Source: Scytonematopsis contorta HA4267-MV1
Lineage (GTDB): Bacteria > Cyanobacteriota > Cyanobacteriia > Cyanobacteriales > Nostocaceae
Reading direction: 5' to 3'
Assembly: GCA_019359035.1 (NCBI GenBank)
Contig: JAHHIC010000044.1
Location: forward strand, 1-64,000
DNA length: 64,000 bases
The stretch's first letter is position 1. Each line of letters starts with the position of its first letter. A model generated the notes under the pieces. The model was given only the letters and a program-made list of their open reading frames with translations, did not search any database and was not told where the DNA came from. Shown one piece after another: positions 26,789 through 36,294 of the stretch. Position numbers and translations under genes: made by a program.

Positions 26789-27244
26789 ATGATTCCAGAA
26801 TTTGGTGAAAACGGTAATTTACCACCAGGTGTACATTTGGTAGAATGGGAGGAGTTTGAAGAACGATTCAATTACAATCCTACTAGGCAGCGTTTGATAA
26901 ACGGTTTAGAACTAGCAATGACACATTTATTAGCAGCAGGTTGCCGTAAAATCTACGTAAACGGCAGTTTTATCAGTAGCAAACCAAGACCGGGAGATTT
27001 CGATGCATGTTGGGAAGAGAATGGAGTTGACATCAATGAGTTGAATTTACTCGCTCCGACTTTATATAACTTTACGTTACGACGTGCCGAACAGAAAATT
27101 AAATACAAAGGTGAAATTTTTCCAGCCAATTACCCAGCAAATGAGTCTGCTACTCCATATGTAGATTTTTTTCAATTTGATACAAGAACAAATATCCGTA
27201 AAGGCATCATAGCTATAGATTTAACAAGGTGGACAACAGGATGA
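26789..27244 (+). CDS. nucleotidyltransferase-like protein (DUF6932 type)
   Basis: A 151-residue protein. GSFISSKPRPGDFDACW (G59-W75) matches the nucleotidyltransferase signature GS-x-D-x-D with D70 and D72 as metal ligands. N-terminal LPPGVHLVEWEEFEERF is typical of the DUF6932 family. Overlaps the next gene, which carries an HTH domain, by four bases. Nucleotidyltransferase-plus-antitoxin pairs of this shape are known as toxin-antitoxin modules, so it may be a toxin that modifies RNA or protein (inference). Confidence 0.8.
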   Translation: MIPEFGENGNLPPGVHLVEWEEFEERFNYNPTRQRLINGLELAMTHLLAAGCRKIYVNGSFISSKPRPGDFDACWEENGVDINELNLLAPTLYNFTLRRAEQKIKYKGEIFPANYPANESATPYVDFFQFDTRTNIRKGIIAIDLTRWTTG

Positions 27245-27795
27245 TAAAGAGCGAGCAGCAATATCATATTACTAAAGAGTGGTTACAAAAGTTTGAGCAG
27301 TCCGTAGCTGGAATTGATAATGATGAAAGTTTAAAAGGGGACTTGCTACGATGGCAGTTATATAAAGATGCATATCAAAGTCAAGTTGACAAGTTTAAGG
27401 AAGAAATTAGCGAATATGAAAGACTAACTAATTGTAGTAGAAATCAACCTATTAAAATACAAGTTGAAAACTTCAATAAATTGCCAGATGTATTAATCAA
27501 AGCTCGCATAGCAGCAAAAATAAGCCAGAAAGAACTGGCTGATATCTTAGGCATTGAAGAACAACGGATTCAAGAGTGCGAAGAAACAGATTATCAGTGC
27601 GCTAGCTTTTTAGAAATCCTCGATGTTAGTGAAGCATTGGGTATAGAATTTAAAAATGCATCTGTACAAATTGATTTTGATGAAATAGAAGAATTTAAAA
27701 AAGTCGCTGCTAAATGGCAAAAGCGACAAGAAAATAAAAATTTAAAAAATCAACCTGCATCGAATGAAATTAATCTTGAAAACGCTTGTGAGTAA
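27241..27795 (+). CDS. XRE-type helix-turn-helix protein, partner of the nucleotidyltransferase-like gene
   Basis: A 184-residue protein starting at the ATG that overlaps the upstream TGA (ATGA). Residues 1-80 form a helical/coiled region (KEWLQKFEQSVAGIDNDESL), and residues 85-135 an HTH domain (LIKARIAAKISQKELADILG then IEEQRIQECEETDY). The C-terminus is acidic and then Lys/Asn-rich. The coupling suggests an antitoxin-like regulator of the preceding enzyme. A GTG at 27229 would add four residues and is less likely. Confidence 0.8.
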   Translation: MIKSEQQYHITKEWLQKFEQSVAGIDNDESLKGDLLRWQLYKDAYQSQVDKFKEEISEYERLTNCSRNQPIKIQVENFNKLPDVLIKARIAAKISQKELADILGIEEQRIQECEETDYQCASFLEILDVSEALGIEFKNASVQIDFDEIEEFKKVAAKWQKRQENKNLKNQPASNEINLENACE

Positions 27796-27889
27796 AATTA
27801 AATGTTGCTAGTTAATCGTACTCATATTTTGTACCCAGCGGCTAAAGTTAAATCAACAAAGATGAGTTTTCCTTGTATGATTTTGAGGT

Positions 27890-29326
27890 TTAATAGCTGG
27901 GTATTTTAAAATTATCTGTTATTTCCATAATTTTCTCTGCCAAATTTAATAAACGCATATCATGCCATCGTCGTCCCACTAGTTGCAGTCCGATGGGTAA
28001 TCCTTGTTTTGTTTGTCCCACAGGTAGCACTACTACAGGATTACCAGTTAAAGTAAACAAGCCCGTAAACATAACACAAGCATCCAGATAAGGAACTTTT
28101 TGTCCTTTAATTTCAAATGCTCGACCAACTGGTTGATGAGAAAAAGCAGCCATTGCGGTAGTCGGAACTAACCAAGCGTCCCATTGTTCGAGGAAGTTTT
28201 CTACTTGCGAAGTAAAATAATCTCGTTTTGCCATCACAGCAGCATATTGTTTAAGATTCATTCGCGTACCCCGTAGCGCACCTCTAACAACAGACGCACC
28301 AGAAAAAAGCTTTCGCAAATCATTTTTTAATGTTGGAAGTTTAGGAATTGGTCGATTACTTAGCCAAGCTCCCGTTAGTTCTCCATAAGTTTCAACCGCA
28401 GCCACATAATCAAAATTCAAAGGGCTTGCTTCTTCAACCTTACAACCATTACTTTCTAACAAAGATACTAAATTTTCTAAAGTAGCGCGGGTTTCAAGAG
28501 TAACAGGAATCCCGAAATCGTCCGTCCAAGCGATGCGATAATCCTTCAACGGACGCTCATCCAAAGGTTCGGAAATCGCGGGTGGAACTTGCCAAAACTT
28601 ACCATCAGCACCCTCAACAATTCCCAGCCACAATTTTAAATCTTCCACAGAGCGCGTCATGACTCCTGGTGCGTACATATATTGAAGCCCTTTATCACCT
28701 TCCAAAGGAGCCAGCCATCCACCAGCCATTGAAATTCGTTGCTCTGTTGGTTTAATACCAAACACACCGCAAAAATGTGCAGGAATACGACCAGAACCAC
28801 CCAAACCGCTGCATATATCCAACGGTGAAAACCCTGCTGCGACAGATGCGGCACTTCCACCACTACTACCACCGACAGTATATTCTAAATTCCAGGGGTT
28901 ATTGGTGCATCCAAAATCTGAGTTGGTTTGTGCATCGGAAGCAAATATGGCAAGATTCGTCTTACCAATGAGGATACCTCCTGCATTTTTTATCCGAGCA
29001 ATTACGGTAGCGTCTTCTTTAGGAATATAATTTGAAAAATCTTTATAGCCGCAAGTAGTTCTGATTCCAGCAGTTTCATAGCAATCTTTGACAGTAAAAG
29101 GGACACCATGTAATAGCCCCCATATTTCTCCTTTTGCCAAAGCCTCATCAGCTAATAAAGCTTGTTGTCTTGCTCCTTCTTCATCTAAAGTAATAAAAGC
29201 ATTGATTTTTGGGTTATGTTTGGCGATATGCTGCAAATGAGCTTCTAGAACTTCGGTAGCAGAAAATTCACGCTTTTGAATAGCTTTAGCTAACTGATGT
29301 GCAGGTAAGAAAACTAAGTCACTCAT
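27890..29326 (-). CDS. amidase (amidase signature family)
   Basis: A 478-residue amidase-signature enzyme. The Ser-cisSer-Lys triad is visible: K80 (PFTVKDCYET), S154 in GGSSGGSAA and S178 in LGGSGRIPAH, where the usual DTGGSIR is changed to SGLGGSGR but the nucleophile is retained. It hydrolyses an amide; substrate unknown. It is shorter than GatA and lacks GatB/GatC neighbours, so it is probably not the tRNA amidotransferase. Monocistronic. Confidence 0.9.
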   Translation of the reverse strand: MSDLVFLPAHQLAKAIQKREFSATEVLEAHLQHIAKHNPKINAFITLDEEGARQQALLADEALAKGEIWGLLHGVPFTVKDCYETAGIRTTCGYKDFSNYIPKEDATVIARIKNAGGILIGKTNLAIFASDAQTNSDFGCTNNPWNLEYTVGGSSGGSAASVAAGFSPLDICSGLGGSGRIPAHFCGVFGIKPTEQRISMAGGWLAPLEGDKGLQYMYAPGVMTRSVEDLKLWLGIVEGADGKFWQVPPAISEPLDERPLKDYRIAWTDDFGIPVTLETRATLENLVSLLESNGCKVEEASPLNFDYVAAVETYGELTGAWLSNRPIPKLPTLKNDLRKLFSGASVVRGALRGTRMNLKQYAAVMAKRDYFTSQVENFLEQWDAWLVPTTAMAAFSHQPVGRAFEIKGQKVPYLDACVMFTGLFTLTGNPVVVLPVGQTKQGLPIGLQLVGRRWHDMRLLNLAEKIMEITDNFKIPSY

Positions 29327-29426
29327 GGGTCATTCGTGATGTCACAGATGTTCCATCAGTTTAGTTACAGTATTATAAATCTGTCTCGCCGATTCTTCCT
29401 AAAAGTATCGCTTTCTTCCGAAAACT

Positions 29427-30317
29427 TTATAGTCCGTTTCTATATATTTTTGGTGTAGTTGTAGTGTACTTGCGAAACACCTTTGCAAAATGACTTGGAC
29501 TAACAAAACCAACCTGCTGACTTACTTCTAGAATAGTTAATTCCTTACATCTTAATAACTGCTTTGCTTTCTCAATCCGACATTTGGTAACATATTGATG
29601 TGGTGCAAGCCCAGTCGATTGCTTAAACAAAGTAGCAAAATAATGAGGACTTATCTGGATTACAGCAGCAAGTTCCGCTAAAGTTAAGTTTTGGTCTAGA
29701 CACTCATTAATATGGGTAATAACTTCTCGAAGCTTGTATTTAGGTAGTCCGTCTGTAAATTCTTTGATTGCTTGTGGTTGCGCTGAATATCTCTTAATTA
29801 AGTGTACAGCAAGCGCAGTTGCCATCGACTCTGCGTAAATACAACTATCAACACCTGTTGTTTCTAACTCCTTTTTTAGTTCTAACCCAATCTGATAAAT
29901 TAATGGGTCAAACCCAAAAATCTGTGGAAGTATTTCCAATCGGTCGATATCAATAGACTCATAAGCCGTAAAAGCCATTTTACTCGGTTCAACAGCAAGC
30001 AAAATAAATTCAGCATTGCCGTAAGCTTGAGTTTTTATCTCATAATTTGCAGGAATAATACCAATATTACCAGGGACAAAATCTTTGTATATTCGTCCGT
30101 TAACTCCAAATTCTTTAGCCTTGTATCCCAGCCCAATTGTAATAGTATTGTGAGGGAAGCTATAATCGGGAGTATCATGTGCTGGTTGACGATGGTACTC
30201 AAGGTGAACACCCTGCCAACCGACTGTATGGCTCGACAGAACTGGGGCACAAGGAAGAATCTGCTTAATTGCGTCAGATTTTTGGAAGTCTATGCTAAAG
30301 GTTTTTTTGTTTTGCAT
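29427..30317 (-). CDS. AraC-family transcriptional regulator
   Basis: A 296-residue regulator. The N-terminal 170 residues form a cupin-like sensory region; the C-terminal two HTH motifs are LAELAAVIQISPHYFATLFK and ILEVSQQVGFVSPSHFAKVF, ending with the TTTPKIYR signature. A 35-codon near-copy of its start lies 1.1 kb away at 31449-31553. It is one of three AraC genes of the same subfamily in the window (others near 34.3 and 56.6 kb). Targets unknown. Confidence 0.92.
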   Translation of the reverse strand: MQNKKTFSIDFQKSDAIKQILPCAPVLSSHTVGWQGVHLEYHRQPAHDTPDYSFPHNTITIGLGYKAKEFGVNGRIYKDFVPGNIGIIPANYEIKTQAYGNAEFILLAVEPSKMAFTAYESIDIDRLEILPQIFGFDPLIYQIGLELKKELETTGVDSCIYAESMATALAVHLIKRYSAQPQAIKEFTDGLPKYKLREVITHINECLDQNLTLAELAAVIQISPHYFATLFKQSTGLAPHQYVTKCRIEKAKQLLRCKELTILEVSQQVGFVSPSHFAKVFRKYTTTTPKIYRNGL

Positions 30318-30382
30318 TTATAGTAGTAGTGATAAATGTATTAATTTATAATGTAATTTACTTATCTAGCATAACAATAATG

Positions 30383-30408
30383 TAGAGACAGAATTAATTC
30401 TGTCTCTA
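30383..30408. repeat. 26-bp palindrome, TAGAGACAGAATT family
   Basis: Perfect palindrome TAGAGACAGAATT and complement upstream of the AraC gene, between divergently placed coding regions. It resembles the 28-bp palindrome family in its outer TAGAGAC arms but has a different core. Degenerate relative at 45973-45999. Confidence 0.65.
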
Positions 30409-30575
30409 GAAAGTTTAGGTGTAACGCGAACAAAATTGTTTAAATTATGGACTAGCTAGAAGCCGACCACACAAAACTAATGGAATATTGGAAAGATTGA
30501 AATCTAGCTAAGCAACAAGATTGCTCTTCCGTCCGCTTCATCAATTTATTAGTTCGCTACAAAAATAACCGCACT

Positions 30576-31238
30576 TCAAAACAATCCTTTCTTCTTCAAT
30601 TTTGCTAAAGCATTTTCAGCAGCATGTTTTTCGGCATCTTTTTTACTACGACCTGTTCCCTCACCATAGGCTTTACCACCAACATAAACCTTGGAAATAA
30701 ATTCTGGAGCGTGGTCTGTCCCACCCCTTTTGTCCGTAACATACTTCGGGGGAGTTATTGCACCATTTGCCTGTACAATTTCCTGAAGCCTATTTTTGGA
30801 GTCTACATTCGAGCGAACAACAGCAATTCCTTGAGGCACAGAGTCAAATAATTGCTCTATTAAGGGACGAACTGCTTCAATATTTCGATTATTGTCTAAA
30901 TAGTAAGCCCCAATAACTGCTTCAAAAGTGCTGCTAAGAAGGTTTGGATTTTGGTAACCACCATCACGAATCGCACCTTGTCCCAAGCGCATTCTGAAAT
31001 CTAACCCAACCTCAGTTGCAAATTTAGCAAGCTGTTTTTCATCTACAAGCGCTGACCGTCGTCTTGTCATTTCATCCTCTCCCATTTCGGGATGATGTTG
31101 ATAGAGATACTCACCACTCACAAATGTAAGAATTGCGTCACCAAGAAACTCTAACCGCTCATTATCTCTGCTTTCTCCAGTATTTTCATTAACGTAAGAG
31201 CGGTAAAATATTAAGGCACCATGTATACCACAAGCCAC
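30576..31238 (-). CDS. rnc: ribonuclease III, 5' end replaced by MITE sequence
   Basis: A 220-residue RNase III: signature NERLEFLGDAIL with E27, E30 and D34, then SSTFEAVIGAYYLD with the catalytic Glu (the Asp three residues earlier in E. coli is Ser here), and a dsRNA-binding domain from about 147 to 216. The conserved start of the family, ending ALTHRSYVNE, is altered: RSYVNE is intact but the upstream residues come from the end of the MITE at 31202-31448. Translation could begin at the GTG at 31238 within the element; no ATG is in frame. Hence an N-terminally truncated, possibly still active, enzyme that needs testing. Confidence 0.85.
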   Translation of the reverse strand: MACGIHGALIFYRSYVNENTGESRDNERLEFLGDAILTFVSGEYLYQHHPEMGEDEMTRRRSALVDEKQLAKFATEVGLDFRMRLGQGAIRDGGYQNPNLLSSTFEAVIGAYYLDNNRNIEAVRPLIEQLFDSVPQGIAVVRSNVDSKNRLQEIVQANGAITPPKYVTDKRGGTDHAPEFISKVYVGGKAYGEGTGRSKKDAEKHAAENALAKLKKKGLF

Positions 31239-31448
31239 AAGCCAGTGACTGAAGTCACTGTCTAAAAGCTAAAGTCCTCTAAAGAGGACTAATAAGAAAT
31301 AAGATTTTTGGAAATATTTTAAATTTTGTAAAATATTTGTTTTTGATGCATTATTCAGTCCTCTTTTAGAGGACTTCAGCTTTTAGACAGTGACTTTAGT
31401 CACTGGCTTGTGTTGTGCATGGCGCTTAATATTTGATTTATAAACACC
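31202..31448. mobile_element. MITE-like palindromic element, copy 2, at a gene-fusion junction
   Basis: Same inner arms as copy 1 (CCAGTGACTGAAGTCACTG, GTCTAAAAGCTAAAGTCC). The right end TTTATAAACACC is intact; the left end has lost the GTTTAT of the terminal repeat and reads GGTAAAATATTAAG. Left flank is codon 13 of the RNase III gene, right flank is the interior of an AraC gene fragment, so the two sides come from different genes. Confidence 0.8.
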
Positions 31449-31553
31449 CTGCTAACCGATTGCATGGCTCGATAGAATTGGCGCACAAGGAAGAATTTGC
31501 TTAATCGCATCAGATTTTTGGAAATCTATGCTAAAGGTTTTTTTGTCTTGCAT
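31449..31553 (-). pseudogene. 5' fragment of an AraC-family regulator gene
   Basis: Thirty-three codons closely match the start of the AraC gene at 29427-30317 (SIDFQKSDAIKQILPCAP is identical), then a TAG replaces the Trp codon of that gene. The rest of the gene is absent; the MITE end abuts it. Direction is the same as the intact gene. Confidence 0.85.
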
Positions 31554-31563
31554 TTTTAAGAAG

Positions 31564-32400
31564 TTATGGTAATAAATTTCGGAGCCATAACCATACTTGA
31601 TTTTTTATTTTTACTGGCTCTGGATTAGATGCCTGAGTATAGGGTTCTGTTTGCGGAGTATTGTTTTTTGCAAGTACACCAATAGTCAACTCTCCATCTG
31701 TATAATATCGGTCACCTCCTCCATTACTACCTTGCCAGGTAATTCCCACACCCGTCACCTGATAGAGACTGACAATTTGATTTACTTGAGCAATACTTTT
31801 AATCAGATTATCTCTTTCCTCATCAATGTTCGCATCAATATGATGAGTAATTTGCCCCGTACGATGGCTAAGTTCCACACTCTTGTCAAATGTACTAGAG
31901 CCTAGCCACAAAGGTCTACTGTCGTTACTCAAATCATTCGATTGCCATAAACGAACGTGGTGTCGCTGTGTAGCACTGTTTCCCACAGGTAATTCAAATG
32001 CTAAATCCTGTTTTCGCCCCCACAGGTATAAATTACTGACAGGTGCTTTTGGGTAAGGATGCTTGAGAAGAACACTTCTAGCAATTCCAACACTTGAGCG
32101 TAAAGTTATTGGGTCTGACGGATACCAACCAGCCGTCAGTAAAGCCTGTACTACTTCATCTCGTGTACCAACGAATCCAACATTAACCGGGTCTCCGGGA
32201 ATACCTTCGGCTGTTTGGGTAATTTTTGGAGAATGTTCCATTTTCGGGTTATGCTCGTAATGACGCCACAAAGCTGGCAAAACGACATAAGCTAATAATC
32301 CATAAGTAGCGACCGAAGCAAGCAGTCCGCCAAACGTATATTTGAGCAAATTTTGGCGGTTTTGGGGTTTGTTGGTTGCAAAATAAGAAGTTTTTTGCAT
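31564..32400 (-). CDS. membrane-anchored LssY C-terminal domain protein
   Basis: A 278-residue protein. One transmembrane helix at about 22-44 and then an LssY_C-type domain (DPVNVGFVGTRDEVVQALLT, AGWYPSDPITLRSSVG, VSNLYLWGRKQDLAFE, HHVRLWQS, HHIDANIDEERD). Family members occur alone or fused to PAP2 or DedA domains; function is unknown. This copy lies just upstream (in its transcription direction) of the AraC remnant, which suggests the lost regulator may once have been its neighbour. Confidence 0.8.
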   Translation of the reverse strand: MQKTSYFATNKPQNRQNLLKYTFGGLLASVATYGLLAYVVLPALWRHYEHNPKMEHSPKITQTAEGIPGDPVNVGFVGTRDEVVQALLTAGWYPSDPITLRSSVGIARSVLLKHPYPKAPVSNLYLWGRKQDLAFELPVGNSATQRHHVRLWQSNDLSNDSRPLWLGSSTFDKSVELSHRTGQITHHIDANIDEERDNLIKSIAQVNQIVSLYQVTGVGITWQGSNGGGDRYYTDGELTIGVLAKNNTPQTEPYTQASNPEPVKIKNQVWLWLRNLLP

Positions 32401-32520
32401 TTTAACTAAAGGTTTGATAAAGGGTAAAAACCTTCGCAGTTAACTATTTTACTAACTAACTAACTAACTTAATACCGCTCGTGGCGATTGCAAAGGAAAT
32501 GCACGACAACTTAACATTCG

Positions 32521-33915
32521 TTACGGAAGTAAAAAATTTCTTAATTGCTTGCCAACACTTTCGGGTGCGAAATATTCTTCCACACGACACCGTGCGCGTT
32601 TACCTAATTCCGAAGCCCAGGTTGGATTGTCTAAAACAGTACAAATTGCTTCTGCCAATGCATCTGCATTTTCTCTGGGGACAATAATTCCCCCTGAGAG
32701 TTCACCACCTTCGAGAATATCTGGTATCCCAGGAGCATCACTAGCCACAACAGGCAAACCACAAGACATTGCTTCAATAGGTGCAATAGGAAAGCCTTCT
32801 TGCCGAGATGCGAGGGTGTAAACGTCGGCAGCACAAAGATAACGCAATAATAAACTGCGTTCGTTAACAAATTCATCGTGCCACATAATGCCGCGTAATT
32901 TCATCTGAGCAATTCTAGCACGAAGCTTTTCTGAATCGGAACCAGTTCCCACAAGCAATAAACGTAAATCATAGTCGCGGTTTAGATTACAAATCTGTTG
33001 CCAAGCTTTCAATAGAATATCCAATCCTTTACGATGGAATTCTATTCTTCCGTGGCAAACTACGACCTTTGCATCCAGTGGGATTTCTAGAGAATTACGC
33101 GCTTCTTTACGGTTAATGGCACACCATGAGTTAGTGTCCATTGGGTCAAAAATGCGGGCTATTTTTTCTGAACTTAATTTGTAGCGTTTTTGTACACGTT
33201 CGATTTCAGATTGCGTCGAGATAATTACACCCGCACATTGTTTGAAAGCTAATTGTCTGATGGGATACTCTAACATACTTTGGGTTTCATTACCCCCTTG
33301 GAATGTAGCAAATACAGGCAATCCAATAAATTTCCCTAACAGTGTGCAAGAGTCAAACCTCGCATATTCGTACTCTTGGCATAAAATAGCACTGCAACCT
33401 TCACGCCTTATTTCCTGGGCAAGTAACTTTAATGGTGTAGATAAATAGCTTCCAAAACTTTTGGCTACGTCTTTAACCTTTGTTAATAAATAATTACGTG
33501 CATTATTTTTATATTGTATATCAGTAAAGGATTCTCCATCATTTCCACCGTAAAGTTTGAGTGCTAGATTTCGTATTTCTCTGTAGACAAGATAAGTTCG
33601 CGAAGGTGGTAAGACGCAAATTTTTGTCCCGCTAGGAATATGAATGAATCTTGATGATTCGGTAACACGAGCGGAAATGCAAAATAATACGGTTTTGACA
33701 CCAGCAAGCTTAAGAGCATTGATATAACCAAACATCCAACTCCCAATAAATTGCTGGCAATAAGTTTCAAAAGAGATATTGATACTGTCCAAAAAATCAT
33801 CTATCAAATCATAACAGTGTAGTAAAGCTATTGTTGATTCTGCTTCTATTGGATTTGCTGCTAACTCTAGATTGTTTAATTCACAAAGTTCGGTGCTTTT
33901 ATCATCAAGCATCAT
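32521..33915 (-). CDS. glycosyltransferase, GT4-like
   Basis: A 464-residue retaining glycosyltransferase of the GT-B fold. The C-terminal donor-binding lobe shows VVCHGRIEFHRKGLDILLKA, LLLVGTGSDSEKL and the E-x7-E motif SRQEGFPIAPIEAMSCGLPV. The N-terminal lobe (about 40-240) is diverged. It would add a sugar from an NDP-sugar to a polysaccharide or glycolipid. No other polysaccharide genes lie nearby. Confidence 0.88.
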   Translation of the reverse strand: MMLDDKSTELCELNNLELAANPIEAESTIALLHCYDLIDDFLDSINISFETYCQQFIGSWMFGYINALKLAGVKTVLFCISARVTESSRFIHIPSGTKICVLPPSRTYLVYREIRNLALKLYGGNDGESFTDIQYKNNARNYLLTKVKDVAKSFGSYLSTPLKLLAQEIRREGCSAILCQEYEYARFDSCTLLGKFIGLPVFATFQGGNETQSMLEYPIRQLAFKQCAGVIISTQSEIERVQKRYKLSSEKIARIFDPMDTNSWCAINRKEARNSLEIPLDAKVVVCHGRIEFHRKGLDILLKAWQQICNLNRDYDLRLLLVGTGSDSEKLRARIAQMKLRGIMWHDEFVNERSLLLRYLCAADVYTLASRQEGFPIAPIEAMSCGLPVVASDAPGIPDILEGGELSGGIIVPRENADALAEAICTVLDNPTWASELGKRARCRVEEYFAPESVGKQLRNFLLP

Positions 33916-34276
33916 TTAGTTTGGTAAAAGAATAATGGCAATAAGAAGACCTTAAGCATAAACGAGAGATTTTCCCGCAAGGTAGATGCAAAAATGCAAA
34001 ATATATTTAAACTTAAAGAGGCTACTATTAAAGCTAGCATAAAACCAGCACTAACCTGTAATAATGCTTAAATAAATGTATTATTAGTGACAGTAAAATA
34101 AAAAGATAAACGCGACAACCGTACTTTTATAAAATAAACTTATTCTATGTATTACCTGCTACATAGGTGATTCTTTACCAGACCATAGGAAAATTAGAAT
34201 CAATTTTAAGCTCGTTTAAACTTGCCAACGGTAAGTATTCGCTAACATAATGTAATTAAGAACTGTAAAGTAACCT
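33916..34276. other. intergenic region
   Basis: AT-rich DNA between the divergent glycosyltransferase and AraC genes. I see no gene, repeat or clear regulatory site. Confidence 0.4.
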
Positions 34277-34291
34277 GTGGTGTTATTCCCT

Positions 34292-35152
34292 ATGCAGCCT
34301 TCCAAATCTAAACCAGCAGTAGCCATTTTGAAATCAGAGTGGGATGGAATCGCGGTTGAGTACGGTTGTTTGGAGGATGTGGGTGAATTTGATTTTATTA
34401 TGCCCAAAAATGCTTTGAGTGTGGCGTTTGCACCTCATAACCGAGTTACTTGGTCGGTGGATGGTGGAATACGACAGACTTCAAACTTAGCTGCTGGGAG
34501 TGTGTTTTTGTATGCCGAGCGTGAGTTTACTTGGCATCAACGGGAACAAGCGAGTGAGTATGTTAACCTGACGCTAGAGCCGCAATTACTGGAACGGTTA
34601 GCCAATGAAAGCGGATTATCAACAGCCAAATTTGACCATCGTGTCATGTTTGTTGACCCAACTATTTTGCACGTAGCCCAGTTGTTAAAAGGAGAAGTAA
34701 TTAACAGCGGTTTGGCTGGGAATTTATATGTCGAGTCGCTGCGAAATCTCTTGGCTGTGCATTTGTTGCGAAATTACACTGAGACATCAGCCACGGGAAC
34801 ATCAACGAAAACAACACAATCTCAAAGTGTTATCGGAGCCTTAAAACTCAAGCAAATCCAGGATTACATCGAAGAAAACTTAACAGAAGAATTGGCAATT
34901 TCAGACCTAGCAGCATTGATTCCCATGAGCCAGTTTCATTTTGCTCGTGCTTTCAAAGCCGCAGTGGGTGAATCTCCACATCGCTACGTTACCCAAAGAC
35001 GGATGGAACGGGCTAAGATTTTGTTGTCAGTAACCCAGCTTTCCGTAGCGGAAATTTCTTATCGGGTAGGCTTTTCTAACCAGAGCCATTTTACCGCACA
35101 GTTTCGTAAAGCAACGGGAGCGACACCAAAACAGTATCGAGAAAGCACGTAG
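34292..35152 (+). CDS. AraC-family transcriptional regulator
   Basis: A 286-residue regulator from the ATG at 34292 (MQPSKSKPAVAI); a GTG at 34277 would add five residues. Cupin-like N-terminal domain, then two HTH motifs: ISDLAALIPMSQFHFARAFK and VAEISYRVGFSNQSHFTAQF, and the terminal GATPKQYR. A partial second copy of its middle region follows directly downstream (35195-35326). Targets unknown. Confidence 0.92.
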   Translation: MQPSKSKPAVAILKSEWDGIAVEYGCLEDVGEFDFIMPKNALSVAFAPHNRVTWSVDGGIRQTSNLAAGSVFLYAEREFTWHQREQASEYVNLTLEPQLLERLANESGLSTAKFDHRVMFVDPTILHVAQLLKGEVINSGLAGNLYVESLRNLLAVHLLRNYTETSATGTSTKTTQSQSVIGALKLKQIQDYIEENLTEELAISDLAALIPMSQFHFARAFKAAVGESPHRYVTQRRMERAKILLSVTQLSVAEISYRVGFSNQSHFTAQFRKATGATPKQYREST

Positions 35153-35194
35153 CAAGGTTACATATAACGCCACCACAAGTACACAAGACAATTG

Positions 35195-35326
35195 ACCGAC
35201 CCAGCAATCTTGCACTTTACAAACTTGTTAAAAATAGAATTAAAAAAAGGTAAATTATCTGGTAAACAATATGTAGAATCACTTGCAAATGTTTTAGTAA
35301 TTCATGTAGTACGCTGCTGTTCTTAG
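35195..35326 (+). pseudogene. remnant of a second AraC-family gene
   Basis: Frame from 35195 reads TDPAILHFTNLLKIELKKGK, then LSGKQYVESLANVLVIHVVR up to a TAG at 35324. It aligns with residues of the adjacent intact regulator (VDPTILHVAQLLKGEVINSG, LAGNLYVESLRNLLAVHLLR). There is no start codon and the DNA-binding part is missing, so a tandem paralogue has been largely deleted. Confidence 0.85.
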
Positions 35327-35375
35327 ATAGCTACCCTATACACATAACTAAAAAAATAGTGCAATGACAGATAAT

Positions 35376-35909
35376 TTAACAAAGCACAGAATTGACATAA
35401 GTAACTGCTAATGGAGTAATTGCCTGTACAACTTCCTCAATCACTGCCTTCTCTTGCTGACTCCAAACTCTAGGTTGACCAAAAACACAGGGTTGCAAAA
35501 CACCTCGAAGCTGACCATCTTGACATAAATGAGCATGAATCAAAGCACGATGTCCAAAATTTTCTTGCTCAAACTGCCGATTTAATACTTTAGGGTCAGC
35601 AGTTTCTACATCTTCAATAAAAATAGATGGTTCAGTACGCAATGCAGCAGCGAACATAGGGTCTTCATCTTCTAAAGACGAAGGTTCAGACTTCCAACTT
35701 TCGTCATAAACAACAGGTATATCAGAAGTACGAACCCAGTAAAAAGGTACTCGACCTAAGCGGGTTTCTGGGTCGCGTAAATACAGAAAGCATCTGTCGC
35801 ACTTTAAAAACTCGCCTAACGCAGGTAATAATTTAGAGAATATCACATCAGCTTCTTGATGCGATGTCAGAATAGAATTAATTTCAGGATAAATATTTTG
35901 GTAATTCAT
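35376..35909 (-). CDS. GAF-domain protein
   Basis: A 177-residue protein consisting of one GAF domain: FSKLLPALGEFLKCDRCFLY at the beginning, then IFIEDVETADPKV, and HAHLCQDGQLRGVLQPCVFG with WSQQEKAVIEEV at the end, the standard GAF fold sequence. There is no cysteine in the position typical for phycobilin attachment that I can identify with confidence. It may be a small-molecule sensor; divergently placed from the hybrid sensor kinase. Confidence 0.85.
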   Translation of the reverse strand: MNYQNIYPEINSILTSHQEADVIFSKLLPALGEFLKCDRCFLYLRDPETRLGRVPFYWVRTSDIPVVYDESWKSEPSSLEDEDPMFAAALRTEPSIFIEDVETADPKVLNRQFEQENFGHRALIHAHLCQDGQLRGVLQPCVFGQPRVWSQQEKAVIEEVVQAITPLAVTYVNSVLC

Positions 35910-36294
35910 ATAATCACTAATTACTTATAACTTTTTCGTTTTTCAACCCGTTTTAACGGGTTTCAGCTTTAAGCCAGAAATTTATTTCTAGGCTGTTTCT
36001 AGGCTGTTTCTAGGATATCTCTTAGATATTCTTTGGAATTAATTATTTATTCTTTAGCTATAGTTCCAACTAATGCAAAAACAAACATCTATCTTAAGAA
36101 ATAGCAAAATTTATAAATATATTATCTTTTACTAATTAATTTATACTATAAGATACATATAAAAATCATACTTATGATTAATAAAAGCCTAACTATAGAA
36201 AGATGATTTTTCAAAATACAATAAATATTTAATTTTTTTTAAACATCCCTTTGCAAAGAATAAATCAAAGGATATAACATACAATAGTTAATAG
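35910..36294. other. intergenic region with dispersed repeat
   Basis: Contains the CCCGTTTTAACGGG hairpin followed by three TTTCTAGG units at 35945-36015, a second copy of the repeat at 16394-16480. The remainder is AT-rich without features. Confidence 0.6.
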
